Origin: JBBSBL01 sp963735885
GTDB lineage: Bacteria > Actinomycetota > Thermoleophilia > Solirubrobacterales > Solirubrobacteraceae
DNA length: 64,000 bases
Direction of reading: 5' to 3'
NCBI GenBank assembly: GCA_963735885.1
Contig: CAVTMP010000007.1
Span: 372,001 to 436,000, forward strand
Below the pieces are notes generated by a model. It did not search any database. It was not told the origin of the DNA and was given only the letters and a program-made list of their open reading frames with translations. Within the stretch, counting starts at the first letter, position 1; every line of letters starts with the position of its first letter. Made by a program: the position numbers and the translations under genes. Of this stretch, positions 1 to 10,472 are shown piece by piece.

Positions 1-308
1 GACGACCTCGGCTACACGGACGACGGGATCACGCACGTCGGCGCCCGCTTCGGCTACATGGACCAGCCCAGACGTCCCGGACGTGCTGCGCCTGATCGCG
101 GCAGGCGCAGATCGAGAGCCCGCTCGAGGTCGACGAGGCCTCGTACTTCCTCTCGACCATCGATCTCCACCGCGGCGACGCGCCCGGCCTGAGCCGGTGG
201 CGCAAACGCCTGTTCCTGGCCACCTCGCGCATCACCGCCGACGCCGCCGAGTACTTCGGCCTCCCACGCGACCGCACCGTCATCATCGGCTCGCGCATCG
301 AGGTCTAG
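1..308 (+). pseudogene. kup: Kup-type K+ transporter, C-terminal part, frame-disrupted
   Basis: This is the 3' end of a KUP/HAK-family potassium uptake transporter; the membrane part lies upstream of the window. The cytoplasmic C-terminal domain is recognisable: GARFGYMDQP, then DVPDVLRLIA, then YFLST and RWRKRLFLATSRITADAAEYF, ending in IIGSRIEV, which is the usual Kup terminus. These pieces lie in three successive frames. One extra base in the CCC at about 67-69 and one at about 107 (GGC[G]CAG) explain the shifts. No stop codon or loss of family residues accompanies them, so sequencing error is more likely than decay. The gene converges on the P-type ATPase with an 86-base gap. Confidence 0.75.
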
Positions 309-394
309 CCTGGTGGTCTGACGTTGGCCACGCCAAGGCCCCGGGGGCTTCCCGGCGCCGATCGGTGAGCCGGTCACGAGGCTCCACCGCGGCG

Positions 395-3159
395 TCATTC
401 GGCTAGCGCGGAGCGACCCGCGCGGCGAGCTGCACGACGACGGACGAGGGCGCGTCGCAGCTCGTCCGCGCCCCACACGATCAGCGGATAGGGCAGCGTG
501 ATCAGCAGGTATTCGGCGGCAGGGCGGCGGTGCCGAGCAGCGCCTGGAACGGCGGCGCGTAGATGAAGATCGCGGCGAGGACGAGCTCCCCGGCGATGCC
601 GGCGATCAGGAAGCGATTGGAGAAGACGCCGACCGAGCGCAGCGAGGCGCGTTGGGTGCGGGCCGCGAAGGCGGAGCCGATCTGCCCGGCGATCATGCCG
701 AGGAAGGTCATCGTCGTCGCCTGCTGGTAGGCGTGGTGCAGCGGGTGCCCGGCTCCGACCGGATCGCCAGGGCTCCAACCCGCCCCGGCGAGGACGTAGA
801 AGAAGCCGCCCATGGCCAGCGCGGCGACGATCAGGCCCAGGAAGAGCCAGGCGCGGACGAGCATCGGTCCGCGGATCAATCCCTCTGAGCGGGGCCGGGG
901 AGGGCGATCCATGAGGCCTGGCTCGGCGGGCTCGCGGCTCAGCGCGAGGGCGGGCATCGTCTCGCTGCCGACGTCGAAGGCCAGCAGCTGCAAGATGGTC
1001 AGCGGCAGGGGGATCGCACCTCCGGACAGAGCGAAGACCACGAACGGCGTCACCTCCGGCGTGGCGTGGGCGAAGATGTACAGGATGAACTTGCGGACGT
1101 TGTCGTAGATACGGCGGCCCGCCCGGACGGCTACGACCATGGTCGCGAAGTTGTCGTCGGTCAGCACCATGGTCGAGGCCTCCCGGGCGACGTCGGTTCC
1201 CGAGCGCCCCATCGCGACGCCGATGTCGGCGCGACGCAGAGCCGGGGCGTCGTTCACGCCGTCCCCGGTCATCGCCACGACGTGCCCCAGTTCGCGCAGG
1301 GCGTCGGCAATCCGCAGCTTCGCCATGGGGGAGGCGCGGGCGAAGATCAGCTCGCGATCACCGCGGACCACGTCGGCCAGCTCCCGATCGTCAAGCCGAT
1401 CGAGCTGCTCGCCGGCGATCACCGTCGGATCCGCGCGAGCGATGCCCACGCGTCGGGCGATCGACGCGGCGGTCAATGGGTGATCACCGGTGATGACGAG
1501 GATGCGGATACCCGCGGTGTGACAGCGAGCGACCGCGCCGGCCACCTCCGGGCGCGGCGGGTCGAGCATCGCGATCAGGCCGGCGAAGGACAGTCCCCGC
1601 TCGGCGTCGGCTCGCCGATGCGGAGCCCTTTCGCCGGTCGGCAGGAGGCGCTGGGCCAACGCCAGCACGCGCAGGCCCTCGGCGGCGTACTGATCGACCC
1701 GATCGCCGATCCGCCCGCGCTCCTCGTCGGCGAGGTCCACTTCAAGGCCGTCCGCCCCGAGCAGCGAGGAGCACAGCGGCAGCAGCGCCTCCGGCGCACC
1801 CTTGGTGTGCACGACCAGCCGACCGTCGTCCGTGTCGATCGTCGACATCAGCTTGCGTTCGGGGTCGAAGTGGAACTGCCAGCGGCGCCTGGCCTCGCGC
1901 TCGGCTACGCCGGCGTCGGCGCCCAGCTCCTGCGCGGCGAGCAGGACCGCGATCTCGGTCGGATCACCGCTGTGCTCCTCGCCGGGCTCGAGGCGCGCGT
2001 TGTTGCAGGCGGCGGCGATCTGCCCCACGACCCGCAGGGGCGATCGTTCTCGACCGTCGATCTCGGGTCGCTCGGCGCCCAGCTTCACCGAACCGGCCGC
2101 CGTCCAGACGAGCGCGGGCTCCATGCGGTTCTCGGTCAAGGTGCCGGTCTTGTCGGTGCAGATGACGTCGGTTGAGCCGAGCGTCTCCACCGCGCTGAGG
2201 CGCTTCACGACGGCGCCGCGCCGGGCCAGGCCGCGGACCGCGACAGCCAAGGCCAGCGTGATGACCGGCAACAGGCCCTCGGGAACGAGACCTGCCACAA
2301 GCCCGACGGCGAACACCACGGAGTTCACCAGCGAGAGCCCGGCCGCGAGATTGGCCAACGGGATGAAGGCGAGCGCCATCGCGACGGCGACCGCGGCGAT
2401 CAACCAGGCGACCCGACGCACCTCCCTCTCGAGCGGGCTGGGCTCTTGGGTCACGCGCTCCGACAGCGCCGCGATCCGGCCGAGCTCGGTGCTCATGCCG
2501 GTGGCGAAGACCACCCCCTGGGCCTCCCCGCCCGTGCAACTGGTGCCGCTGAAGACCAGATCGCGCGCCACGAGCAGGGGTACGTCGACGTCGAGGGCCG
2601 ATGCGGAGCGAAGCGCCGGGACCGACTCGCCGGTCAGCGCCGACATGTCAACCTCGATGGCCCCGGACAGGAGGCGAATGTCGGCGGCGATGCGATCGCC
2701 TTCCTCGAGCACGACGACATCGCCGGGCACCAGCTCGATCGCGTCGATCTCCCGCGGTGTCCCGTCGCGCATCGCCCGCGCCTGCTGCGGGATGAACAGG
2801 GCAAGGGCCTCCACCGCGCGCTCGGCCTGTACCTCCTGCACGAAGGCGAAGACGGCGTTGAGCACGATGATCGAGAGCACCGCGACCGCCACCACCTTCG
2901 AGCCGACGAGGATCAGCAGGACGGCGGCGATCCACAGCAGCAGGGCGAGCGGGTGCGTGAACTGACGGGCCAGCTCCCGCGGCCAGCGCCGCCCGCCCCG
3001 GCGGCGCAGCTCGTTCGGCCCGTACTGGGAGCGTCGCCGCTCGACCTCGACGCTCGACAGACCCCGCCGTGAGCTGCGCAGGTCGCGCAGCAGGAGCTTC
3101 GCGGCCTCCTCCGGATTCAGCCCGGGCGGCCTGACCCACTCTTCGTGCTGGCTTCTCAC
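395..3159 (-). CDS. Cation-translocating P-type ATPase (Ca2+/CtpF-like, P2 type)
   Basis: An ATP-driven cation pump of the inner membrane. Reading from ATG at 3159: an N-terminal cation-ATPase domain (GLSSVEVERRRSQYGPNELR), TM1-2, the actuator TGES motif (MSALTGESVP), TM4 with VPEGLLPVITLALA, the phosphorylation site CTDKTGTLTEN, KGAPE in the nucleotide domain, ITGDH, and the hinge TGDGVNDAPALRRADIGVAMG. PEGL in TM4 and the long C-terminal membrane block fit P2-type Ca2+/Na+ pumps such as CtpF; the substrate cannot be fixed from sequence. As read the frame stops at 502, but a one-base deletion near 516-521 hides the normal end (AAEYLLITLPYPLIVW, DELRRALVRR), which runs to 395. Full length is then about 920 residues, normal for the family. 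Confidence 0.88.
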
Positions 3160-3546
3160 CTCGGCGGCCGATCGCCCATCAACGACGAGGATGGCAGGCG
3201 AGGCTGGTGAGGCTCAGGATCTGGCCGGCGTCAGGGCACCCGCCACGGAGGTTCCGGGGGCGCGGCCCGCGTCGCCTCGCCGGCGACCGGTCACAAGCAG
3301 GAGGAGACGCCGGCGGCCCGCCCCGAAGCCGACGCCACGCGAACCGCCGCAACCTGGCGATCGACGGACTCTCGGCGAGCGGTCCTGATCCGGCGACCGG
3401 TGGCACGGCCGCCGAGTCCGTAGTTCGGCGCAGAGCGGATTGGTGCGCGCCCCGATTGGCCGCGGCGCCCGCCGCCGATACGGTCCGGGCCCGCGCGTGC
3501 CCGACGCACCCTGGTGTAGCCCCTTCTCCGGGAGGAGACCGCAGCG
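3160..3546. other. Divergent intergenic region, no gene seen
   Basis: A 387-base spacer lies between the divergent starts of the P-type ATPase and the CoA-binding protein. No frame here shows family-like protein sequence. It must hold the promoters for both genes, but I cannot place -35/-10 boxes with confidence in such GC-rich DNA. The only clear element is the ribosome binding site GGGAGGAG at about 3530-3537 for the gene starting at 3547. Confidence 0.5.
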
Positions 3547-4023
3547 ATGACGAAGATCAGAGAGGCCGCATCGGAGTTCCTGGCCAACAAGCGGGTGGCG
3601 GTCACGGGCGTCTCCAGAGCGCCGAAGAACCACGGGAGCAACGTCGTGTACCAGCGCCTGCGGGGGCGGGGCTACGAGGTGTTCGCCGTCAATCCGAACG
3701 CGGACGAGGTCGAAGGCGATCGGTGCTATCACGACCTGCGCTCGATCCCCGGCGGCGTCGACGCGGTCGTGATCGCCACCAGGCCCGAGACGGCCGAAGC
3801 GACGATGCGCGAGTGCGCCGACCTCGGCATCGGGCACGTGTGGATGCACCGCGGCCCCGGGGCCGGGAGCGTCTCCGAGACGGCGGCCGACTACGGCCGG
3901 AAGCGGGGCATCGCCGTGATCGACGGAGGCTGCCCCTGCATGTTCGCTCCCACGGCCGATCTCGGGCACAAGGCGATGCGCGTGATCTTCACCCTGACGG
4001 GGAACGTCCCGAAGGAGGTCTGA
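3547..4023 (+). CDS. CoA-binding domain protein (YccU-like)
   Basis: A 158-residue stand-alone CoA_binding_2 protein with a Rossmann fold. The sequence shows KRVAVTGVSRAPKNHGSNVV near the N-terminus (nucleotide-binding loop), then GYEVFAVNPNADEV, DAVVIATRPETAEATMREC, and HRGPGAGSVS followed by DGGCPCMF. This matches single-domain proteins such as YccU, whose biochemical role is unsettled; they bind CoA-type ligands and are related to the alpha subunit of succinyl-CoA synthetase. The ATG at 3547 is supported by GGGAGGAG ten bases upstream. In actinobacteria such proteins are often near stress-related ATPases and universal stress proteins, which fits the neighbour here, but that functional link is inference. 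Confidence 0.88.
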   Translation: MTKIREAASEFLANKRVAVTGVSRAPKNHGSNVVYQRLRGRGYEVFAVNPNADEVEGDRCYHDLRSIPGGVDAVVIATRPETAEATMRECADLGIGHVWMHRGPGAGSVSETAADYGRKRGIAVIDGGCPCMFAPTADLGHKAMRVIFTLTGNVPKEV

Positions 4024-4065
4024 CCGCGGCGGGCGGCGAGTCGTCGTCCACGGTGCGGTGAAGGG

Positions 4066-5931
4066 ATGGAGGGGTGTGCAAATCGGCGTGCCGCGCTTGT
4101 CCCGCGCCACCGGGCGCCGATGTACAGGGACCATGTGCCGGGCAGACGGGCAGATCCGCGCGCGCGATCCGGCGACGGCGCCGGGGCCGGGCGCACGCCC
4201 ATGAGGCGCCGTCGGCCGGCGCGCGGAGCCGCCTACCAGCAGGCGCTCCTCGAGCTCAGCGGGACCGGGCTGCTGGTCCTCGACCGCCACGGCGTGGTGC
4301 GCGACCACACGATCACGGCTTCGCGGATCCTGGGCGGCGGCGACGACGGCGCCGTCGGGCGCCACCTCACCGAGCTCGTCCACGCGGACGATCGCGACAA
4401 GGCCGCCCGCACCCTGCAGGCGGTGACCGACGGGGCCCTCGACGAGCCGCCGAGCCTGCGCTGGCGGATGGGGGCGGCGGGCCGGTTCACGCTCGTGGAG
4501 GTGGTGGTCCACGAGCGATTGGCCGATCCCGAGATCCGCGGTGTCGTGGTGGGCCTGCGGGAGATCGCGGACCTCCGCGCCCTGGAGGAGCAGCTCAAGC
4601 ACGCCGCGTACCGCGATCCGCTCACGGGCCTGAGCAACCGGGTCGCGCTGCTCGACCGCGTCCAGCTCGCGTCGCTGACCGAGCCCTCCGACGAGCTCAG
4701 CGCGGTGCTGTTCGTGGACCTCGACGAGTTCAAGCTGGTCAACGACAGCCTCGGCCACGCCGTGGGCGACGCGCTCCTCGTGGCGGTGGCCGACCGGCTC
4801 CGGGCGTGCATGCGCCCCGACGACGTGCTCGCGCGCCTCGGCGGCGACGAGTTCGCCGCCCTGCTGCGCGGACTCGGCGGGCCCGACCACGCGCGTGAGA
4901 TCGCCGCGCGCGTGCTCGAGGCGCTGAGCGAGCCCTTCCAGGTGGGCAAGCTCTCGCTGCGCGTGCAGGCCTCGATGGGCATCGCCGTGGCCGACGCGGC
5001 CCAGAGCGCGGAGCAGCTGCTGCGCAACGCCGACATGGCCATGTACGCCGCCAAGGCCCAGGGCAGGAGCGGCTACGCGCTGTTCAGCACGACGATGGCC
5101 AGCGGGGTGATGCAGCGCCTGCGCCTCAAGGGGGAGCTCGCCGACGGGGTGCAGCGCGGCGAGTTCGAGCTCTTCTACCAGCCGATCGTGGACTGCGACA
5201 GCGGGGTGGTGCAGAGCACCGAGGCGCTCCTGCGCTGGCGCCATCCTGAGCGGGGCCTCGTGCTCCCGGTGGACTTCCTCGAGCTGGCCGAGCAGTCGGG
5301 CGTGATGCGCTCGCTCGGCGATTGGATCCTCTCCGAGGCCATGACCCAGGCCGCGGCCTGGCGTCGCCAGGGTCACGACCTGAGCGTGGGGGTCAACGTG
5401 TCCGCCGGCCAGTGGCTCGCGCCGGACCTCGCCCACCGGATCGACGCCATTCTCCAGACCACCCGTCTCGCACCGTGGAACCTGACGCTGGAGATCACCG
5501 AGCAGACCTTCATGCAGCACTCCGAGTTCGTCTCGCGCAACCTCGAGGCGCTGCACCGGCTCGGCGTGCGCCTGGCGATCGACGACTTCGGGACCGGCTA
5601 CTCCTCCCTCGCCTACCTCCAGCGCTTCCCCGTGGACGTGCTCAAGATCGACAAGTCGTTCATCGGCGCGGTCGGCGAGGAGCCACGCTCCACGGCGCTC
5701 GTCAAGGCGATCGTGGAGATCGCGCGCACCTTCGGGCTGCAGGCGGTCGCCGAGGGCGTCGAGACCGAGAGCCAGCGCCGGCACCTCGGCGCGATCGGCT
5801 GCGAGCGCGCCCAGGGCTACCTGTTCGGCCGCCCGATGGCCGCACCCGACCTGACCCGCCGCCTCAGCGCAGGTCGAGTCGCCGCAGCCGGGCGCGCGGG
5901 ACGCGGGAGAGCTCGAGCAGGAGCTCGGTGA
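4066..5931 (+). CDS. PAS-GGDEF-EAL c-di-GMP turnover protein
   Basis: A soluble signalling protein with both a diguanylate cyclase and a c-di-GMP phosphodiesterase domain. After a low-complexity N-terminus comes a PAS-like domain (GTGLLVLDRHGVV onward), then GGDEF with an intact active site (LFVDLDEFKLVNDSLGHAVG and RLGGDEFAALL), then a complete EAL domain: TEALLRW, NVSAGQW, LEITEQTF, IDDFGTGYSSLAYL, KIDKSFI and AEGVETESQ. Both halves look catalytic. No membrane segment is seen. The ATG at 4066 has only a weak AAGG; ATG at 4201 begins just before the PAS domain and is an equally good start. The 3' end overlaps the convergent M28-like gene by 68 bases in a non-domain tail. Confidence 0.9.
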   Translation: MEGCANRRAALVPRHRAPMYRDHVPGRRADPRARSGDGAGAGRTPMRRRRPARGAAYQQALLELSGTGLLVLDRHGVVRDHTITASRILGGGDDGAVGRHLTELVHADDRDKAARTLQAVTDGALDEPPSLRWRMGAAGRFTLVEVVVHERLADPEIRGVVVGLREIADLRALEEQLKHAAYRDPLTGLSNRVALLDRVQLASLTEPSDELSAVLFVDLDEFKLVNDSLGHAVGDALLVAVADRLRACMRPDDVLARLGGDEFAALLRGLGGPDHAREIAARVLEALSEPFQVGKLSLRVQASMGIAVADAAQSAEQLLRNADMAMYAAKAQGRSGYALFSTTMASGVMQRLRLKGELADGVQRGEFELFYQPIVDCDSGVVQSTEALLRWRHPERGLVLPVDFLELAEQSGVMRSLGDWILSEAMTQAAAWRRQGHDLSVGVNVSAGQWLAPDLAHRIDAILQTTRLAPWNLTLEITEQTFMQHSEFVSRNLEALHRLGVRLAIDDFGTGYSSLAYLQRFPVDVLKIDKSFIGAVGEEPRSTALVKAIVEIARTFGLQAVAEGVETESQRRHLGAIGCERAQGYLFGRPMAAPDLTRRLSAGRVAAAGRAGRGRARAGAR

Positions 5932-7444
5932 AGGCGATCGCCTCGGCGCGCATCCGCCTCACGTCGAGCTTGTCGACGGTCGGGATGCCCCAGTTGAGGA
6001 GGTAGGTCGGCCCGGTGATGTAGTTCGTGGTCGGGATGCCGGCGTGGGACCAGAGGCCCTGGCCCTCCGCGGGCCAGGTTCCGCCATCGGGGCTCCTCGC
6101 CTCCTTGAGGTAGGGACGCAGGACGCTGCTCGGCGCGGCCTTCGCGCGCGTCAGCGACCGGTAGGAGGCGTTGACGAGCGGGCTGCTCTCCGGGCAGAAG
6201 AAGGTCCCGGGCTCGGCGCGTCCGGTGAGCCGCGTGCGCCCGTCCGGCTGCGGGCTCCACTCGCGCGCGCCGAGGTGCTCGAGCGTCACGGCACCGGCCG
6301 TCCGCCGGATCGACCCGTGGCGGTGGCGCGCGATGTAGGCCTCGGTGCCGGCGCCGCCGACGAAGTGCCCGGTCGTGAGCAGGACGAGGACCGTGCGGGG
6401 CAGGCTGCGGCGCGGCAGCCGCGCGAGGTACTGGCTCATCGCGACGATCGCGTCGGGCCCGTTGTCCTCGATCGCGTTCGGGCCGTCGGTGTGCGAGTGG
6501 AGCAGCACGAGCTCACTCGACGCCCCGGGGATCACGCCGACGAGGTTGCGGGTCGTGACGCGCTTCACCGTCGCCGGGAGCCCGAGGCGCACGCGTCCGC
6601 CCGCCGCGGCGACGCTCCGCAGCCGCGCCCCGACGGTCCGGTCGACGTAGAGGCCGGGCACGGTGCGGATGTGACCGTCGTAGGGGTAGTACGTGCCGTG
6701 GGCGGCGTCGGCGGGGAGGTCGAGGATCGCGACGATCCCGGCGGCGCCGGCGGCGCCGAGCGCCTCGAGCGCGTCGACGACCGGCTGCTGCCCGAGCCAG
6801 GGCCGCGCGTAGACCCCGTCGGGCTGGAACACCTTGCGCGGGTCGTACGACTTGTAGGCGACCGCGGTGAAGACTCCGTAGGACAGGCTCGCCGGCGGGA
6901 CCTCGAAGAGCGCGATCTTCCCCCGCAGCGAGCCGGTCGGCGGCGGGCGCTGCGGGTCGTAGGCGACGAGCTCCCCCTCGACGCCGCGGGCCGGCGTGAC
7001 ACCCGAGTACGGGATGTAGGAGGCCGTGCGCACCGGTCCGGCGCCGGCCCCGCCGAGCACGGCGAGCGACCAGCTCCCGCGGCGCACGCTCCAGCGGCGC
7101 AGCGGCACGGGCTCGAAGCCGAGATGCCGGACCCCGGCACGCTCGAGGCGGCCGCGCAGGCGATCGACATAGCGCTCGTGCTCTCGCGTGCCGGTGGCCC
7201 GCAGCCCGACCGCGTCGAGCTCACGCTGCCAGGCGAGGAGCTGCCCCGCGGGCAGGAACTGACGCGCGTCGACCGTGCGGGCCGCCGCCGACCCAAGGCG
7301 CCCGGTGGGCCATCGCGGCGGGCGGGCGCCGAGCGCCGTGAACGGATCGGCGAGCGGGTCGGCCATGCCCGCGACGGCCGCCGCGGCGCCGAGCTCCAGC
7401 AGGCGCCGGCGTGTGATCTCGGGGCTGCGTGAGCGGATCTCCAT
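5864..7444 (-). CDS. Tat-exported M28-like metallopeptidase homologue with PA domain
   Basis: A 526-residue exported protein. The N-terminus has a twin-arginine signal (TRRRLLELGAAAAVAGMA). A PA-type insert lies around residues 140-290 (VDALEALGAAGAAGIVAILD), followed by an M28 zinc-peptidase fold. Metal-site positions are visible at LLHSHTDGPNAIEDNGPDAI (about residues 314-332) and at SHAGIPTTNY late in the protein. The catalytic pair normally written E-E in M28 enzymes is replaced here by TTGHFVGGAG (about 357-366), so ordinary aminopeptidase activity is doubtful. It may be a divergent hydrolase or a non-catalytic binding protein. The secreted glycosidase gene lies upstream on the same strand with a 120-base gap. 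Confidence 0.75.
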   Translation of the reverse strand: MEIRSRSPEITRRRLLELGAAAAVAGMADPLADPFTALGARPPRWPTGRLGSAAARTVDARQFLPAGQLLAWQRELDAVGLRATGTREHERYVDRLRGRLERAGVRHLGFEPVPLRRWSVRRGSWSLAVLGGAGAGPVRTASYIPYSGVTPARGVEGELVAYDPQRPPPTGSLRGKIALFEVPPASLSYGVFTAVAYKSYDPRKVFQPDGVYARPWLGQQPVVDALEALGAAGAAGIVAILDLPADAAHGTYYPYDGHIRTVPGLYVDRTVGARLRSVAAAGGRVRLGLPATVKRVTTRNLVGVIPGASSELVLLHSHTDGPNAIEDNGPDAIVAMSQYLARLPRRSLPRTVLVLLTTGHFVGGAGTEAYIARHRHGSIRRTAGAVTLEHLGAREWSPQPDGRTRLTGRAEPGTFFCPESSPLVNASYRSLTRAKAAPSSVLRPYLKEARSPDGGTWPAEGQGLWSHAGIPTTNYITGPTYLLNWGIPTVDKLDVRRMRAEAIAFTELLLELSRVPRARLRRLDLR

Positions 7445-7564
7445 CGAGACTCCTCGGGCCCGGGGAACCCGGCGCGTCGCGCTGCGGACGGCCGGACGAT
7501 CCCCGGGTATTCAAGGCGTCCGCGCGGACACGCGCATCCGTGGGAAGCCGTAGGCGGGCGCGCC

Positions 7565-10288
7565 TCAGCCGCAGTGGCCCGCGCGGGCGACCGCCCAGTC
7601 CACCGCCCGCCCGGCGGCACGCGCGGCGAGGGCGAAGCTCACGGTCCCGCCGGCCGCCCGGCTCGGCGCGCGCCGCCCGTCGACCCACGTCGTCACGGGG
7701 CCCGCACGCCAGCCGGCGGGCCGGCGGACCCGGATGACGAGGCGCCCGGCCCGCTCGGGCCGGAGATACCCGCGCACGCACCCCGGCGAGACGGCGAGGC
7801 CGAGGCCGCGGAGCCGGAGCGTGAGGGGCGCGAGGTGCGGGGCGACGTCGTAGCCGCGCCTCGTCGGGGTGATGCCCGCGAGGTTGATGGCGTTCATCAC
7901 CATCCACGTGGGCTGCTCGGTGATCTGGCCGTCGTAGTCGTGGTAGAGGTTGATGCCGCACGACTGCGGGTGCGCGGAGTAGAAGGCGTTGCACGCGTCG
8001 TCGATCGAGATCGTCCCGCCCCAGTGGCGCGGGAAGGCGGTCGCGTGGGCGGCGAGCGTGTTGCGCGTGTACTCGTCCCACGCGTGGGCCGCGGCGCCGG
8101 GGACGACGCCGTCGAGGCGCGCGAGCGCCCAGGTGAGCCAGCCGTTCACGTCGAACCACGCGCCGCCGGGGTAGGCGGCCGCGCCCTGCGAGCGTCCCGC
8201 CGCTGCCCGCCGGGCCGGTCGTCGTCGACCCGTGCTCGGTGAGGTCGGGGTCGGCGAAGGCCGGGGCCATCGCCGACCCGATCCGCGCCGGCCCATGGAC
8301 GGCGGCCGGCGCGCCGACGCCGGTCAGGAAGCGCCGGATGCGGGCGACGAGGATCGTGGACTGGCCGGCGGAGGGGACGCCGGCGAGGATCGCCCACGGC
8401 TGCGGCTCGCCGAAGATCAGCCCGCGCCCGATCGCCCCGTCGGCGCCGTACCCGCGCAGGTACCACCCGCCGGCGGTCCGGGCGTCGCGCAGGACGGCGC
8501 GGAGCTCCCCGGCGCGCCGTCGCAGCTCGGTCGCGAACGCCCGGTCGTGGCGAAGGTCGGCGAGCTCGGCGAGCTGCGGATAGACGTAGGCGAGCTGCGC
8601 GGCGATGAGCAGCGACTCGTTCATCCCGAGGTACTGGACCGAGAAGTCGGACCAGTCCCCGGTCGAGCCGACGAGGTAGCCGCCATGCGGCCCGCGCAGC
8701 GACTCCTGGTGGCGGAAGGCGAGCTTCACGTGCTGCCACGCCGGAGCCGACAGCGCGGAGCGCCGGAAGCGCAGGCGCTCGTCGAAGAACGGCGTGTCGC
8801 GCGACCCGAGCCCGTACTGCGCGGCCGCCAGGAGCAGCCAGACGTCGAGGTCGCCGGACGTGCCGAGGTCCGCGGAGGTGCACAGCGGACCGATGCCGTA
8901 GGGGAAGTAGGGCAGCGGCCCGAGCCGGGGCGGCTGCAGCGTCATCGCGTAGCGCAGGATCTCGCGGGCGAGGCTCGGGTCCGCGTAGGTCATCGGGAGG
9001 AGGTAGTGGAGCCAGCTGCGGAACCCGAGGTTGAGACCCGTCGAGTACTGGTAGTACCCGCCCTGCGTGATCGTGTGGTGGCCGCACGCCTCGTCGTAGA
9101 CCGACGCGGCGCGGAGCAGGTAGCCGTCCCACGCGAGCTCCCGCGCGACCCACGCCCGGCCGGCGCCGAAGTCCGCCCGCGGGAGCCACGCGGCCCAGGC
9201 GCGCTCGCTGCGCGCGAACGGGTCCGCCGCACGCCGGTGGGCGGACGACGAGCGCCGGGATCCGCGCGGGATGCGCGAGGCCGTAGGCGTAGCGCAGCGT
9301 CACCGACCGCCCCGGCGCCAGCCGCAGCGGAGCGCGGAAGGCGAACAGCGTCCCACCGACCGCGCCGCTCGCCGTCGCGGGCGCCGGGACCGCGTCGAGG
9401 CGGTCCGCCGTGACCGCCGCCGGGCGGGCGCGGCTGCCGCCGCCGAAGAAGGCCGCGACGGACGTCGCGTGCCCGCCGACGGGGCCGCGCAGGGCGGCGG
9501 CGAACAGGGCGAGCGGCCGCGTGTCGCCGTGGTCGGGGGTCTGCGCGACGCTCAGCGTCCGTGTCGCCGCCGTCCACCGCGGCCGTTCGAGACCGCGGTG
9601 GAAGCCGTGGGTCTGGTCGTAGGGGTTGACGTCCCAGTACTCGAACCACGAGACCCGCCGCGTCGTTCGCGAGACGTTGCGGATCGTGACGTCGTGGAGG
9701 AGCAGCGGGTCGTCGCCGAACGGCGCGTACACCGCCTCGCGCACCGCCATCCCGGCGGCGCGCAGGCGCCGGCCGTAGTAGCCGACGCCGAAGTCGCGCT
9801 CCGTGTGCGCGCCGCGCGGGCGGTCGAGCGACAGCGTGCTGAGGACCCGGCCCCCGACGCGCAGCCAGCCGTAGCCGCCGGCGTAGTGGCGGCGGCCCGG
9901 CTCCCAGCGGTTCGCCCACTGCGCGAGGCGGTCCTGGCTCCAGAGCTCGCGTGTAGCCGTGGTTCCAGGCGTCGGCGACGATGTGGTCGTTGCCGAGCTC
10001 GTGTTGCGCCGCGGTCGACCCGGTCTCCGGCTGGCGCGCCCAGGGCGTGCGCCGCTCGTCGACGAGGTAGCGGAACGCGGGCAGGCCGAACCGGTCGGCC
10101 GTCCAACGGCCGAACGCCCCGCTCCCGTGGCTCGAGCGGACGTCTGCGGGGCGGCGGTCGAGGGAGAGCCGCGCGGGTCCGCTGGCGGCCGCGGTCCCGG
10201 CGAGAGCGGCCCCGAGGACGAGCGCGCACACCGTCGCCGCGGCCGCGCGCCCTCCCCACCGTCTCTCCATCAGGGGTCGGCTCCGCAT
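7565..10288 (-). pseudogene. Secreted six-hairpin glycosidase-like protein (GH94-like), frame-disrupted
   Basis: A large secreted carbohydrate-active protein of about 900 residues. ATG at 10288 or 10270 precedes a signal peptide (AAAATVCALVLGAALAGTAAA). A beta-sandwich domain follows (VREAVYAPFGDDP, LLHDVTIRNVSR), which resembles the N-terminal domain of GH94 phosphorylases, then an alpha/alpha barrel (ARELAWDGYLLRAA, ITQGGYYQYSTGLN, GSTGDWSDF, AWFDVNGWLTWAL, INLYHDYDGQITEQPTW). The exact family and substrate are not clear to me. Three single-base insertions break the frame as read: near 9951-9958, near 9226-9245, and at about 8189 (CTC[G]CAG in gene sense). Removing them gives one continuous family-like sequence. 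It may work with the neighbouring M28-like exported protein, but no direct evidence shows that. Confidence 0.65.
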
Positions 10289-10472
10289 CGGTGACGCGAA
10301 CCTACTCCCGCCGCCTTCCGCACGCCACCCGCGTGCGTCTCCGGCACGAGGGACCACTCCGTCCCACCGCGCGATCCTCGCCAGACTTTCGTCGCAGCGG
10401 CCGTGCGCGGCCCGGGCGCGACGGGCAAGATGGGTTCCGGTGCCGGATGTGGCGACACGCGCGGGCGGAGGC

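Noticed and set aside
3214..5784. Very long open frame antisense to the GGDEF-EAL gene
   Set aside because: Translation is low-complexity Arg/Ala/His/Leu without family motifs, and the opposite strand has a full set of GGDEF and EAL motifs. Typical GC-rich mirror frame.
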